From: Ceriagrion tenellum
Lineage: Eukaryota; Arthropoda; Insecta; Odonata; Coenagrionidae
Reading direction: 5' to 3'
Assembly (NCBI GenBank): GCA_963169105.1
Contig: OY720633.1
Location: 142,954,700 to 143,018,699 of the forward strand
DNA length: 64,000 nucleotides
Shown in pieces: positions 1 through 11,302 of the stretch. Under the pieces are notes generated by a model. That model saw nothing but the letters and a program-made list of their open reading frames with translations, did not search any database and was not told the DNA's origin. The first letter of the stretch is position 1; every line of letters starts with the position of its first letter. A program made the position numbers and the translations under genes.

Positions 1-2198
1 TGTTCATTTTGATGCAAATGTGGGTAATCCATTATATTACGTCCCTATTCTTCACCAGGAATTGTTACGATTAGTCTCGCTTCACTGATGCAATTTATTA
101 TCTGGCAATAACTAGAGACATCCAATAAGGAATTGTATCACATCATTGGTAGGTAATGCACTTTAACAATTATGTAACATTCAAAGGAAGTGCTCTTATA
201 TTTCTAATTCTGTGAAAAAATGTTATGTCTATAATGACCAATAAAAGCTGTAACTTGAATGATTATGAACATGATCATGACTATGCAAGTAATATTGCAA
301 TATCTCATTGGAACTGAATGGCAATAGTGCTAATCATTGCAATATTTTCTCTTATTTCGTGAAAAGCAGATAATTATGAAGAACATTAAATATTAATGTT
401 TCTATTAAAAAAGTGATGTTAACAAATAAAGCTTATAATATTTAAGAAATGGGTTAACTATGGGTGTAATATATCGGCGAAATATGGAATTCGTGTGCAT
501 TAGAATGCAGATCACAAAATGAATCCATCATCAAGTGGAGGTCTACTGTATTCTAAAAGAATATGAAAGAAATATTTTAGCTTATTAGTATGAATTCTTT
601 CCCAGGAATCTTAATTTGAACTATCCTGTGGGATCTCTCCTGTGGGTAAGATTCTATTGTGCCCTTGAGAGATTAGATAGCCCTGACATAATTTCATTTT
701 TAGCAGTCTGGAAAAGATTGAGTCGCAAAAACATCAGCAGGAAAGATGTCCCAGAAATAACTCTTTTAAAGATTAGTCTGTTAAAGATTAGCGGTGGTAT
801 AAATATTAAAATCGAGATTGACAGGATTTGGACGGATAACAAACTTAGATTGAGACATGTTCTTCGATCTAGCTTTATTCACAGACAGAACAGTTGGGGT
901 ACAAAAAAAGGCAACTCATCAAAAACAAAACAGTTGAATGTCACTGATTATATGAGAAATTTAAGAGGACAATTTCAACAATTCTCACATTCTCTAATGA
1001 AATGTGAGATTGCCCTGAAGTTCCAAGTCGCACACAGCCTACTCTTACACTGAACAATCGGATAATTCCACTCTAGACCAAGACGCTACTGCCCGTAGCT
1101 TGTCAAAAAGAGTTAATCATGATTCTTATTCTATATGTGATTGGGTTACTTGCCATTGCTCAGGTTAGGGGAAATTTTTGGAACTCACAGGAAAGCCTAT
1201 GCATGTAAACATTTTTATTTATACCAAAAGACTATAATCGCATTATTCCATCATTCAAAATTGAGGTATATTCACTTTGGTTCAACTGAGAATCAGCTGG
1301 TGCAAAATTCACATACTGGAATCGTGGCTCAAGTATAAATTTTTTACACATTTCACAAATATTTTAAAACACTGCAGATACCTCAAATATATACTTGAAA
1401 TACAAAGTACCTTCCTCAAGTGCATTTGAAATACAAAATACATTTGGAGCTAAGCCCCGAGTTGAGTTAGAATTTGAAATGGTAAACATTAGCTTTAATC
1501 TTTTTCACTCCTTTTCCTAAAGGCTAAGATTTTATACTGTGAGTTCCCTCTCATAACATTTCTCAATGAGTATGGAGGCTTGCGGGATGCCTGAACATTG
1601 GCTTGATTTCACTTTGTCATGACAAGCTAAACATGGCAAATGTAAGTCAAGCCTGAATAAAACTGTATGGGGAAAGCTTGCCCTGCACAGCACAATTTAA
1701 GCTTGAAACAAACTCCCAGCCCCATACATGCATTAACATTCGTCCCAATGGGGCAGCACTGCAATTAGCACTGAGAGTTGTAAGTGGAGAATGTTGATTA
1801 GGATAAATGAGAACTTGGGAAACCAATTTCCTAATAGTGGAAGAACTACTAACTTTAAGTGGGGTAACATGATCAGTTTATTTTTGGCATCATCATGTGA
1901 TTTTGTGGTTTTAGCCATTGAATATTTACATCAGGAAGTGAGCAGATCTTTAAGTTATATTTCTGGGTTACTATGTTCTGTTCAGCAGTTCTCGTCTCAG
2001 CCTAAAGTGCTACACAAGGAATTTTGCTCCATGTGGTATTTCACAAGTGCTATGCATTGTTAGTGTACCAAAGATGTGATATTATTGAATGCTGTAGATG
2101 TGATGGTTTTCATGACTGTTGCATATGTCCAATACAGAAGCATCTAACCCACATTCCTTCATGACTATATCATTCTTATCCATCCCACTTTTTTCACA
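1..2198. other. No recognised gene
   Basis: AT-rich sequence upstream of the LTR element. The longest open frame (616-1053, plus) begins at TTG and resembles nothing I know. No repeat or RNA gene recognised. Confidence 0.5.
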
Positions 2199-2203
2199 AA
2201 TAC

Positions 2204-2387
2204 TGTTTTAACTTGTGTTTGGAGGTGCACTGACCGACATTATGTACATAGGTTCAGGACAATTGGGAAGTAAAAATGCACATGGTTAGATCACGTCCGT
2301 TCTCTCGAACCCTCTAGAGCGGCTTCCTTTATTTGGCGTAACACCTCAACAGATTTACATTGTAGTACTAACATAACCAATGACACA
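2204..2387 (-). repeat. 3' LTR of gypsy element
   Basis: 184 bp, TG...CA, with AATAC outside at 2199-2203. Directly preceded (minus strand) by the polypurine tract. Confidence 0.93.
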
Positions 2388-2400
2388 CCTCCCTCCAAAA
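2388..2400 (-). promoter_or_regulatory. Polypurine tract
   Basis: TTTTGGAGGGAGG on the minus strand abutting the 3' LTR: the expected plus-strand priming site. Confidence 0.75.
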
Positions 2401-2457
2401 TCTTTCACACCTTTAGATTTCTTTTTTAACATTCCAATATCATTACAGGATGAACAA

Positions 2458-3605
2458 TTATAAATTGATTCTTTGCACTGGTTTAACCGTTCTTCCACTC
2501 CTAGTAAGTACAATATTCCTATTAGTTGCTCCATTCTCATGAGCCATACAATTAACATTTTCATGCATTTTTCCACTAACATTAGGTACATTGACATGTT
2601 TAGGAATAATAAATTTCTCCTTTACAGTATCATTCACAATATGGTCTAAGTTAGAAAAATCTTCATACAATGGAAATAAACATCTCTCATCACTTGAGGT
2701 TTTTGACTTTTTCAATTGAGAACTATTGCGTCTAACCACTGATCCAGTTTTATCAACTTTAATCCAATAGGATTTTGGTTCATCTGCCTTATTTTTGATA
2801 GTTGCTTTTTCCCAACAATTGTCTTTTGCACTTCTAACCACTACCTTCTCTCCCTTAAAAAAATCCTCTTCCTTCCTATGAGCTTTCTTGTTATACCACC
2901 CTCCATCTTACTTTGTCTTGCACACAGTTTCTCATACACATCCATTTGTATTTCCGGTTATAACTGGTATAGTGATATTGGCAACCTAGATCTCATAATG
3001 CGACTATTTAGTATTTGAGAGGGTGAGGCTCCAAAGCTAATGATTGGACTGTTATTATACTCCATTAGAGCTTCATGAAAACTAGAACCATCTTCAAAAC
3101 ACTTTTTTAACAACTTTTTGCCAACACTTACTCCTTGCTCAGCTCTACCATTACTTTGATGATAATGAGGGGTACATGTTCTAAGAGTTATATCTCTCGC
3201 CTGGAAATAACTTTGACACAATTGTGACGTGAAAGGCACATTGTCAGCTATAACCGTCTTTGGAAAACCTGTCCATTTGAATATTTGTTGCATAGCATTG
3301 ATTACTGACTGTGCTGACTTATCTGGGATAATAGATACCTTTAACCATTGTGAAAAATAATCTACAATGACTAAAAAAGACTTGTTCCCAAATTGAAATA
3401 AATCTGCTCCTACCTTTTCAAATCTAAATTTAGGCACAGAGTGAGGGGTCAATTTATCTTTGGTTTTAAATGGCCTAAACTTTTCACAGGGTCTGCATTT
3501 CCGAATATACTCGGCAATCTGACTTGACATGCCAGCCACCAAAATAATTGATTTGCTTTGGCAATACACTTGTTTACCCCTGTATATCCCTTGTGTACAA
3601 TATCC
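2458..3605 (-). pseudogene. Pol, integrase
   Basis: Zinc-binding part partly visible (IRKCRPCEKF), then the catalytic core with all three acidic residues: GADLFQFGNKSF, IADNVPFTSQ, and GRAEQGV. C-terminal region ends SYWIKVDKTGSVVRRN and VLTRSGRTVKP, a tail common in gypsy Pol proteins. A break near 2850-2950 separates core from tail. Not an env gene: no signal peptide or membrane segment. Confidence 0.88.
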
Positions 3606-3609
3606 AATA

Positions 3610-4475
3610 CATATTAGCTCATTGATTTAGGAACAATGATTTTATCACCTAGATAAAGCATTCCTGCTTCAACAAATACATCACATTGTTTGTTATAGTA
3701 AGGTTTACTCTCATTACCAACCTTCTCATATTTGGGCCAACCCTCCTGGCAATATTTAGAGATCAACATTAACGTTGGATCTTTGGACGTAGCTAGTCGA
3801 AATGAACGTTGACACTCATCTGACATTGGAAGGTGTTTGCTAATTGAATGAACCATTTCACACATTTCAGGGTCAATTTCAGGTTTGTCATGAGTAGCTC
3901 GTGATACCATATCTGCAAAGTGCAAATATTTACCAGGTATATAGGTTAATTCAAGATCATATTTCAGTAACTTCAGCCTAAGTCTTGTAACCTTACTGAA
4001 CCAATCTTACAAATAGATTTTTTCATCACAGAGGTTAAACAAAGGTTTATGATCTGTTTGAACCGTAACATGTAGACCATAAATGAATTCATGGAATTTC
4101 TTTGCTCCATATACTAAGTAATTCCTTTTCACATTGACTGTAATTCACTTCACAATCACTCATTGTTCTCGAAACACATGCTACTAATTTATTCTCATTT
4201 CCACATTTAATAAAGAGACAACATCCTAGTCCATCCTTAGATGCATCACATTGCATGATGATTGGCTTACTTGGATCAAAGGGAACTAAGGATGATGTTT
4301 GTGAAACTTTATCTTTAAGATTGTCAAGGACCTTATCATGATTAGGCAACCATTTAAATTCAACATTTTCCTTCAATAAATGAAATAATGGTTTCATGAC
4401 CTGATTCATATCTGGGACATACCGTCTTACATAATTAAATGACCCTGGCAAAAATGAAGGAGGCTGAGAATGCTG
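3610..4475 (-). pseudogene. Pol, RT thumb and RNase H remnant
   Basis: Homology resumes at FNYVRRYVPDMNQVMKPL and continues into the RNase H domain: IIMQCDASKDGLGCCLF with its first catalytic Asp, then NYSQCEKELLSI. A frameshift near 4100 moves to FHEFIYGLHVTVQTDHKPL (the HKPL motif), a further stop lies near 4005, then LTYIPGKYLHFADMVSRA closes RNase H. Everything N-terminal of the RT thumb is missing. Confidence 0.85.
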
Positions 4476-4619
4476 CTGGAGTGCGTTTACAGGTGTTCTT
4501 TTAACGTTCCTGTGCGTTCTTTGGCGTTTCCATAGCGTTTGTCGGTGTTCATCCATGTTTATCTGTGTTTCCCTCATTGTTCTCACGTGTTCGTAAACGC
4601 TGTTCCGATGACCTAGGTC

Positions 4620-4815
4620 GGAGAATGCCTTCTGAGAGTGTTTGCCTTTCTGTTCTGGAACACTCAAGAACGCTATCTGACTGGACTGTTTTGGAAGGCA
4701 GATGAACGCCCGAGAAAACGCCTACTGAGAGTGTTTGCATTTCTGTTCTGGAACACTCAAGAACGCTGCCCGACTGAGCTGTTATAGAACGCAGATGAAC
4801 GCTGCCGAGAATGTT
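4620..4815. repeat. Two tandem units of about 96-100 bp
   Basis: Units about 4620-4715 and 4716-4815 both contain GAGAGTGTTTGC, TTTCTGTTCTGGAACACTCA and CAGATGAACGC in the same order. They are roughly 80% alike by eye. They continue the phased GTT/GAA pattern of the block end. Confidence 0.7.
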
Positions 4816-5265
4816 TTGAAACATGTTGGAACGCTCCAAAAGCCATGATGCAGTATTACCATTTTGATTGCAAATCCATTGTGAGAATAACTACAACTCC
4901 ACTAACGAATCCATTGTGAGAATAAGCTTCTGAGAAATAAAAAAGTGCACCCAATCCTCAAACATCAATATTTACTAGACATCTAATGGATATCTTTTAG
5001 CGGTTCATCTTCATCTGTGCATTTATTGAAAACACAGCCGTTTTATTTCTGGTAGTCTTCAAGGGAATAAATGCATACCTTCTATTTCTTTGTGCCAACT
5101 CACACAGCACAAAAATCCGTCACTTGTGAGCCGTGTATACCGCGTGTCTAGTTTCCCAAATGCATATTCAATATCAATAATAAATTAATAATAGCATCCA
5201 TAGTGTGAATTAAAAATTTTTAAGATGACAAATTTTGCTAAAACCACTAGATTTATCAACCAACA

Positions 5266-5302
5266 ACCCAGGTTTTGATGTGCATTCACATCATCTTCAG
5301 GT
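5266..5302 (-). repeat. Hammerhead-like motif beside the Penelope fragment
   Basis: Minus strand ACCTGAAGATGATGTGAATG then CACATCAAAACCTGGGT. CTGAAGA fits CUGANGA; TGATGTG/CACATCA forms a 7-bp stem II; the following box is AAAAC where GAAAC is expected. Outer ACC/GGT pairing is present. Just downstream of the Penelope GIY-YIG fragment. Confidence 0.55.
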
Positions 5303-6360
5303 AAATGGAGGCCAATGTGCAGGCCTTATATAGTAAACATTACCAGGTGGGGAGAGGGGGGGGAAGAGAATAATACAGGAGGAGGTGGTCGTGGGGGGGT
5401 AGGGGGGTGGGCTAGGAGGACGAAGTGGAGGGGATTAAAGCTTCGAGGATGAGGGAATAGGCAGGGAGCATACATTCATTAACAAGGAATTTATTACAGT
5501 CAACTTGGTTTTTAAAAATCTCTAGCTGTTCTAAAGCATTCAGCTTGCGTCTGTCATCTGTAAAATGGAGAGGTGTCATGGTAAAATCACTTTTATGTCC
5601 GTGGGTTAATAGATGTCAGGTGAAGTTGCTTCCGTTAAAATTAAAATTTCTAAAATCCCGTTTATGCTCCATTTGTCTTATTTCAAAATTTCTACAGGTC
5701 TGTCCAACATACTGTCCACCACATTCATTACATTTCATTAAGAATATACCACTTAATTTCTGTGGTTCAATGGGGTCCTTGCAGTTCACTAACAGTTTTT
5801 TCACTCTCTATGGTGTTTTAAATGCCACTTTATAATGGTCCTTCGGAAACAATTGCGCCACTTGAGAGGAAATCTCCTCAAAGTAGGTAATTGAACGCCA
5901 TTGTTGAACAGGGGGTTCTGTTTTGTTGTACAAACTGGCCACGGCTCTTTTCCTCCTATTCTTGCGAATTAATTAGTCTATTACTGAGAGTGGATAGCCT
6001 TTATTCACTGCAATCTGTTTGATGGTTCGGGTTTCTTTTTCAAACTCTGAGTCCTTCAGGGGAATGTTGAAAAGGCGGTTAATAAGGGCATGAAAAGCGG
6101 AAAGTTTTTGCGAGTAAGGGTGTCTGGAATCAGCAGGTATGACATGGTCGGTATAGGTGGGTTTGCGGAAAATTGAAAAACGGTGCCTCCCTTCTTCAAG
6201 GGAGATAGTCAAGTCTAAGAAATTGATTGAACAGTTACACTCCAGTTAACGAGAAAAAGCTATGGCTGGATGCAAATTATTAATAAAGTTAAAAAGGATG
6301 TCCAGTTGTCTAAAGTGAGTGATATCCATAGTGTGGTCTAACGCGGCATGAAAATTGGTG
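5290..6360 (-). mobile_element. Penelope-like element fragment (RT C-terminus and GIY-YIG)
   Basis: Minus-strand frames give the C-terminal Penelope RT: MDITHFRQLDILFNFINNLH, then (after a stop near 6245) INFLDLTISLEEGRHRFSIF and RKPTYTDHVIPADSRHPYSQ, and further on the GIY-YIG nuclease start CNECGGQYVGQTCRNFEIRQ. That order (RT then GIY-YIG) defines Penelope-like elements. The N-terminal RT with its catalytic aspartates is missing; stops and frame breaks show it is dead. A G-rich tract and a hammerhead-like motif lie at its 3' side. Confidence 0.85.
5342..5432 (+). repeat. G-rich tract
   Basis: Several runs of three to eight G within 90 bp, including GGGGGGGTAGGGGGGTGGG near 5393. Compatible with G-quadruplex formation on the plus strand; it lies in the 3' region of the Penelope fragment, antisense to it. 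Confidence 0.5.
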
Positions 6361-6610
6361 CAATCTTATTTCTTTCTCAATTCTACTTCGAAATAATGTA
6401 TATTAGAACGCCAATAATAATGTGTTATAAAGAAAAGCCGTATAAGTGTCCCTGACGTCAGATTTGAAGCTTTAGAATCATCAGCCTAAAATCAGCATAA
6501 ACGTTAGCTATGTTGAAATCGCGTACTTATGTTAGAGCAGAAAGCCATATCTTAAGGAGCGACTACATTCTTGATAAAGCATAATATGCACGGGTTCATT
6601 TCAGATATGA

Positions 6611-6676
6611 AGTAGTGTAGTGGTAGAGTGAAGGTTTATTGAGTGAAAGGTCATAGGTTCGATTCCCCTAGCCAGC
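6611..6676 (+). repeat. tRNA-like pol III promoter remnant
   Basis: A-box-like TAGTGGTAGAGTG followed about 35 nt later by B box GGTTCGATTCC. Spacing is right for a tRNA, but no paired acceptor stem is visible. Probably a SINE head or tRNA pseudogene. Confidence 0.4.
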
Positions 6677-6959
6677 AAGAAATTATTTGATATCAATGTT
6701 CACCGTTATGCAATGAAATGAAGTAATAACTTCAAAGGTCTTAAAGAGCACACAATTTTTTTATAAAAATAATTTTATTATGACAAATTCCCAAATCCCA
6801 AGATGAGTGCCTAACGTTCAGATCGATGCCAAATACACGCTAGCATGTTACATTATGTTGATGTACGCTCTCAACACCCTTGACAGGATGTTCTGAAATA
6901 CACGTAAACGCTCTTAAACGCTGAAGATTGTGACTCACGTTTGTGTTCACGAACACCTA

Positions 6960-7428
6960 TTTCTCCTACCTTGTCTCTGATACTTAGTGAAGACTTATCC
7001 GGAAATTGCCCATGACCTTGGAAGATTTCTTTATTCTCTGAAATAAATTTACTTTCAGCATTAAAATTTAACATGTCTGGCACTTTTGCTTCCTTAGCTT
7101 TAATCTGGTGCACCTTTCCGCTAGTTTGAGTAACCCTTTGAACAAGATTTAACGCACAACACCATGGTAAACCCAATAAAACTTTACATTTCCACTCAAC
7201 AATCATAAAATCAAGACATGACTGATTGTTAGCTGATTTGCAATATAAATTTACAACACCCAAAGGTTTTTTCTTACTACCATCAAAACCTTCTAACTGG
7301 ACATTTGTTTTACGTAGGCGTACTGGTTTGTCAAGTTTCTCAAAAATACACAAAGGCATTATATTTACTTCCGATCCTGGGTCTAGCTTCATCTTAACTT
7401 TCTTACCTTCCACATTTAGAATAGCAAA
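6960..7428 (-). pseudogene. Pol, protease part (truncated)
   Basis: Continues the Gag frame after the TGA. Aspartic-protease signature LDPGSEVNIMP, with Pro instead of the usual Thr/Ser in D-T/S-G, then the second motif CKVLLGLPWC. After about residue 145 (FQGHGQFPDK) homology to Pol stops and the frame runs into the foreign block near 6958. Confidence 0.82.
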
Positions 7429-8358
7429 TCACTCGGTAACATTTTGAGTTATACTTTCAACACTCTTCACCCTTTGATTACCCTTTGTCACATTATAAAC
7501 AACATTTACATTTTCACAAAATAATAAAGACGAATCAGACTCATTCTCATTGTCTTTTCTAACACTTTTCACAGCTTTTACCTTACACGAGATGGCAAAA
7601 TGATTTTTCAACCCACACTTACGACATGTCTTCCCGTAAGCTGGACATTGACGAATACCATGCTCTGCTTGACATCTTGTACATCTAAATATTTTCTTCT
7701 CAAACACTTTACCTTGGGGTTTTGACTTGCTTTGCCTGTCTCTGGATTTTACAGCATCCACTAGTGTACCTGCTGTGTCGCCTATTTCTTCCATCTTGTT
7801 TGCCTGTTGTCTGCTCTGTTCCGTCGCTCGACAATAAGAGTCTGCCTTCCTCAATGTTAAGTTATCTACTCTTAACAGACCTTCACGGATAACTTTATCC
7901 CTAATACCATGCACTATTTTATCCCTCAAAATTTTCTCCTCAACAGTTTCTTCATCCGTTGTATCGTCATAATTGCAAGATTTAATTAACTTCCTGCATG
8001 CTGTCATAAACTGGCCAAACGTCTCACCTTCATTTTGCTTCCGATCCATAAACAAGTATCGTCCGTAACACTCATTCGTTCGGGGCTTCACGTATTCACC
8101 AAGTCTTTTGGTCACAGTTTCATAAGATTTGCGTTCTTCACCGGTCATTGGGATCATTGACAGAACACTGCGGACTTCCTCCCCCATAATATTTCGCAAT
8201 AGTGATAGCTTGATTTTATCATTCAATTCATCATGTCCTCTGGCAATCAAGTAATCTTCAAATGCATCCAACCATGCAGGAAATTTAGTAGCAGCATTGG
8301 GACCCTGGAGGTCGAGATCTGGTGGAAGTTTCACCAACGATGCCAACAACGTGTCCAT
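7429..8358 (-). CDS. Gag of the gypsy element
   Basis: 309 residues. N-terminal capsid-like region (residues 15-190, with WLDAFEDYLIARG and FGQFMTACRKLIKSCNY) and two C-terminal zinc knuckles: C-x2-C...C around RCTRCQAEHGIRQCP and C-x2-C-x4-H-x4-C in CRKCGLKNHFAISC. It packages element RNA. It ends in TGA, after which the same frame continues into protease, so Gag and Pol were probably one reading frame and the TGA is a disabling change or a readthrough codon. Confidence 0.88.
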   Translation of the reverse strand: MDTLLASLVKLPPDLDLQGPNAATKFPAWLDAFEDYLIARGHDELNDKIKLSLLRNIMGEEVRSVLSMIPMTGEERKSYETVTKRLGEYVKPRTNECYGRYLFMDRKQNEGETFGQFMTACRKLIKSCNYDDTTDEETVEEKILRDKIVHGIRDKVIREGLLRVDNLTLRKADSYCRATEQSRQQANKMEEIGDTAGTLVDAVKSRDRQSKSKPQGKVFEKKIFRCTRCQAEHGIRQCPAYGKTCRKCGLKNHFAISCKVKAVKSVRKDNENESDSSLLFCENVNVVYNVTKGNQRVKSVESITQNVTE

Positions 8359-8413
8359 GATGATATCTTTGACTGTTACACCAGTTACTATTACTTATTT
8401 ATTCCTCCCAACT

Positions 8414-8431
8414 TCTCTAATGACTGCGCCA
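8414..8431 (-). promoter_or_regulatory. Primer-binding site
   Basis: TGGCGCAGTCATTAGAG begins immediately after the 5' LTR on the minus strand. TGG as the first bases is the usual complement of a tRNA 3' CCA. The tRNA is not identified. Confidence 0.7.
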
Positions 8432-8616
8432 TGTTTTAACTTGTGTTTGGAGGTGCACTGACCGACATTATGTGCATAGGTTCAGGACAATTGGGAAGTA
8501 AAAAATGCACATAGTAAGATCACGTCCGTTCTCTCGAACCTTCTAGAGTGGCTTCCTTTATTTGGCGTAACACCTTAACAGATTTACATTGTAGTACCAA
8601 CATAACCAATGACACA
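8432..8616 (-). repeat. 5' LTR of gypsy element
   Basis: 185 bp, TG...CA, with AATAC duplicated immediately outside at 8617-8621. About 95% identical to the LTR at 2204-2387. Confidence 0.93.
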
Positions 8617-8621
8617 AATAC

Positions 8622-10690
8622 TTCTCAGGTTCAATATTCCCCTGCATTTAGCCTATTCTTTTGCTTACTCTGACCCAGGTTTTGCTGTTGAACAATAATG
8701 TTGTGAGGGGAGCACTTTTGCACACTGCAATTTTCTCCTCTCTAAACGAACACTCATTCCTAGAAACACTCCACACATGACTCCCCTACCGGCATTTGAG
8801 AATTGTAAACTCTCTCAATCTATCCTTTCTTCTTTCACAAACATTTGGCTAATATAAACAAAGCTGTCAACTTGATCATAAATATAAGTACAGATAAAAG
8901 ATTTTGAATAATTGTTCAATATTCAGGTACAAATATGGTTATGGAGAATGTATCTTTACATCCAATTAAGTTGGACAAAATATCTACCAGCCAACTTGGG
9001 CACAAATCTAAGTCAGAACACCAGGACAATGTAGAATTTCACATTTACACCTCAATTGAAGAGCATTTTCTTAAGTCACCTCCTACTTTCTGTTTTATTA
9101 CTAATGCATTGTAATATTTATTAGAGAATTAATTCTTATACCACTAAACAATTTTCATTGCATTAGTAGCAACATATCTCTCAATTATTAGTCAGAGAGA
9201 GCCAATAAATACAGACTGCAATAGAACAAATTTGTGACTGACTTGTACATTATCTGTATTGCTATATGAAAGATAATGTGCATCGAAGAGGTCATATAGA
9301 CTCCACAGATAGTGAACACTATTTAAATTAAAATGTGCATTTGAAAATTGGTGGCAGTCATTGATTCTCTACAGTCATCCAAATTTTCAGGCATTTTCCA
9401 CAAATGAAAGTTGATCTAGAGGTATTGGGCCTGAGGTTTGGCCCAATCTACAGAACAGTGAAAATATTAAGTACTCTGACCAATAGCGCTGCCACACCAT
9501 GGTGTAGGAAGGCGGTGCAAAATACCACAATTTTATAATCCAGCATGGGGAATACAATTAGTGTTAATTTTTCCATTTGAGTCTTCCGTCAGCTGATAAG
9601 TAGATATTTGGATGTTTCATATCCCCAAGTCCCTATTTATGGCTCATCATTCTGTATCACTTCCTTTAGACGACCTACCATTAAGTCCCTCTGTAATTCC
9701 TCCTCAAGGAATTTACATCAATAATTAAATTTTAAAGGTAAATTAGATGTGGTTCAGCTTATATTTTTAAAGTTGTCCAATCAAAAATAACTACTCAGCA
9801 ATTAATTTTACCATAAAAAGTCAGATTTTACGGGGGCCCAAGTTTCATGCTGCCCAGCAAAAATGCAATTAGGGGCAGGGTCCCCAGACAAGCTAGCTAC
9901 TTTGTGGAATTTAAGTATGAAACAGTATAGGAGGAACAATCTTTGTACAAGAAGCAATATTCTTTCCCCAGCTGGATACTCAGGATGAATTCTTTCATGG
10001 TTAATCAGTAAAAGGAAATGAAAAGTTGCTAAATTTTCTATTCTTTTGTATGCTGCTTTTCAATTAAAAAAATACTAAGTAGGTGCCAATAAGGTATGGA
10101 CAAGGTGATGCTTTAATCACACTAGATTTTTGTTAAATTTTTCCTTCTCCTGATTACTAAGTTGCTACAAAATGCCAGGCCCTTGGAGGCATGGGGCCTT
10201 GGGCAGTTTGCTCCGTTGCCAGACTCAAAGGGTGGTACTGACTAGTAATTTTTGCCTTCTAGATATTTGAACTCAAATGATGATCCATAATGATACAAAA
10301 TGATAAATAAAAATTTTGTAACAAGTAAAGATAAGGTCCATACCAGGTATCAGTATAAATCTACACATATTTCAAAACATTTAATAAAAAATACATTTAA
10401 TACAATAAATCGTATAAAAAAAAGGATTAAAATTTATATGCAACAAAAAAAGCACATAACATCTCATTGCATGAAATATAATGATACAGGAATGGTTTTG
10501 CAACACTGGAGAATAACACAATCAGTTAAATTGACCTTAAATAAGTGCATGGTCAATTTTGCACGATGGACATGAAATAAACAAGCACCATTAACATGCT
10601 CAACTTTATATAAACTGAAGATTAAAGATAATACCACAGAAGGGGAAACAAATAGCTCAAGATCATTGAGCCAATTTTAACACTTATATT
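8622..10690. other. Intergenic, nothing recognised
   Basis: Between the gypsy element and the Relish 3' end. No coding frame with family resemblance, no RNA gene and no terminal repeats recognised. Confidence 0.5.
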
Positions 10691-10691
10691 T

Positions 10692-10697
10692 TTTATT
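10692..10697 (-). terminator. Candidate Relish polyadenylation signal
   Basis: AATAAA on the minus strand about 500 nt past the stop codon, in an A/T-rich tract. The first such hexamer I noticed downstream of the stop; the cleavage site is not visible, so the 3' UTR length is inferred. Confidence 0.35.
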
Positions 10698-11197
10698 TTT
10701 TTTCCAGCTCTTTAAGAGCCAAAAAAGTGATCAAAACATTACTCTTTAGTAACAGAGCAGTAGTATGGAGTCCTAAAAACCATAAGGCTCGTACAAAACT
10801 CACTAAACAAGATGTCCCTGATGTTGCAGGCTGCTGAGAGAAATGTCCCAAGAATTGTAATATAACAATAAGTATAATTTCATTATACATGAAACAGAAG
10901 CTTATATAAATACATGCTATGGACCAATAGACCAAAGCTTCATGCAACTAAACTTGAGGATGTCCTCATTTCCCATCACAGGTACCATGATTCCCTGGCA
11001 CTTCTTAAATTTCATACAGGTGCCTCATTGATTTTTTAGAGGTTATTCAACCTTTAAAACAGATAAAAAGGAAAAAGTCTAGATTTCCTATTTTAGAATA
11101 AAGTCTACTGGTTTTTCCAGTTTTGAGCACCAAGGGACTTTTTTTGCATACAAAAATACACCACCTACTTCACAAAGGAACCAGAATGTCGAATACA

Positions 11198-11302
11198 TTA
11201 ATTTTGTACCACCAATAGCTTCTGCAACTCAACGGCTGCAGCTTCTTCTCCTATGAGTTCCATTACATCCCTGAGTGTTTTCACAGTGATACCACCATTT
11301 AC
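11198..11302 (-). CDS. Rel: Relish exon 21: death domain end and stop
   Basis: Residues 875-908 and TAA. GGITVKTLRDVMELIGEEAA then LQKLLVVQN completes the death-domain helices. Acceptor TTATTTCAG; stop at 11198-11200. Confidence 0.9.
   Translation of the reverse strand, partial: VNGGITVKTLRDVMELIGEEAAAVELQKLLVVQN

Larger units (their letters stand above)
4491..6958. mobile_element. Foreign block replacing the RT core of the gypsy element
   Basis: A 2.47-kb segment bounded by inverted AGGTGTTC at 4491 and 6951-6958, with 10-bp-phased GTT/CGTTT-type repeats reading inward from both ends (4491-4620 and, inverted, 6860-6950). It lies where the RT fingers and palm should be. Contains a tandem duplication (4620-4815), a Penelope-like fragment and a tRNA-like stretch. 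Probably a DNA transposon with a later Penelope insertion; no transposase seen and no target duplication found, and gypsy sequence was lost as well. Confidence 0.5.
2204..8616 (-). mobile_element. Ty3/gypsy LTR retrotransposon, internally disrupted
   Basis: 6.4-kb element with two near-identical LTRs (TG...CA ends) and a 5-bp target-site duplication AATAC at 2199-2203 and 8617-8621. In minus orientation the order is 5' LTR, primer-binding site, Gag, protease, [foreign block], RT/RNase H remnant, integrase, polypurine tract, 3' LTR. Gag-protease-RT-integrase order and the integrase type place it in Ty3/gypsy, probably near the Mag/K02A2.6 group. The fingers and palm of RT (YxDD) are absent, Gag-Pol is interrupted by stops and frameshifts, so it cannot move by itself. 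The LTRs differ at about eight positions plus one indel (about 4%), implying a moderately old insertion. Confidence 0.93.

Noticed and set aside
616..1053. 145-codon open frame at the left edge
   Set aside because: Begins at TTG, resembles no family, no splice partners.
2458..2841. Possible env gene after integrase
   Set aside because: Sequence is the integrase C-terminal tail (SYWIKVDKTGSVVRRN, TRSGRTVKP); no signal peptide or transmembrane segment.
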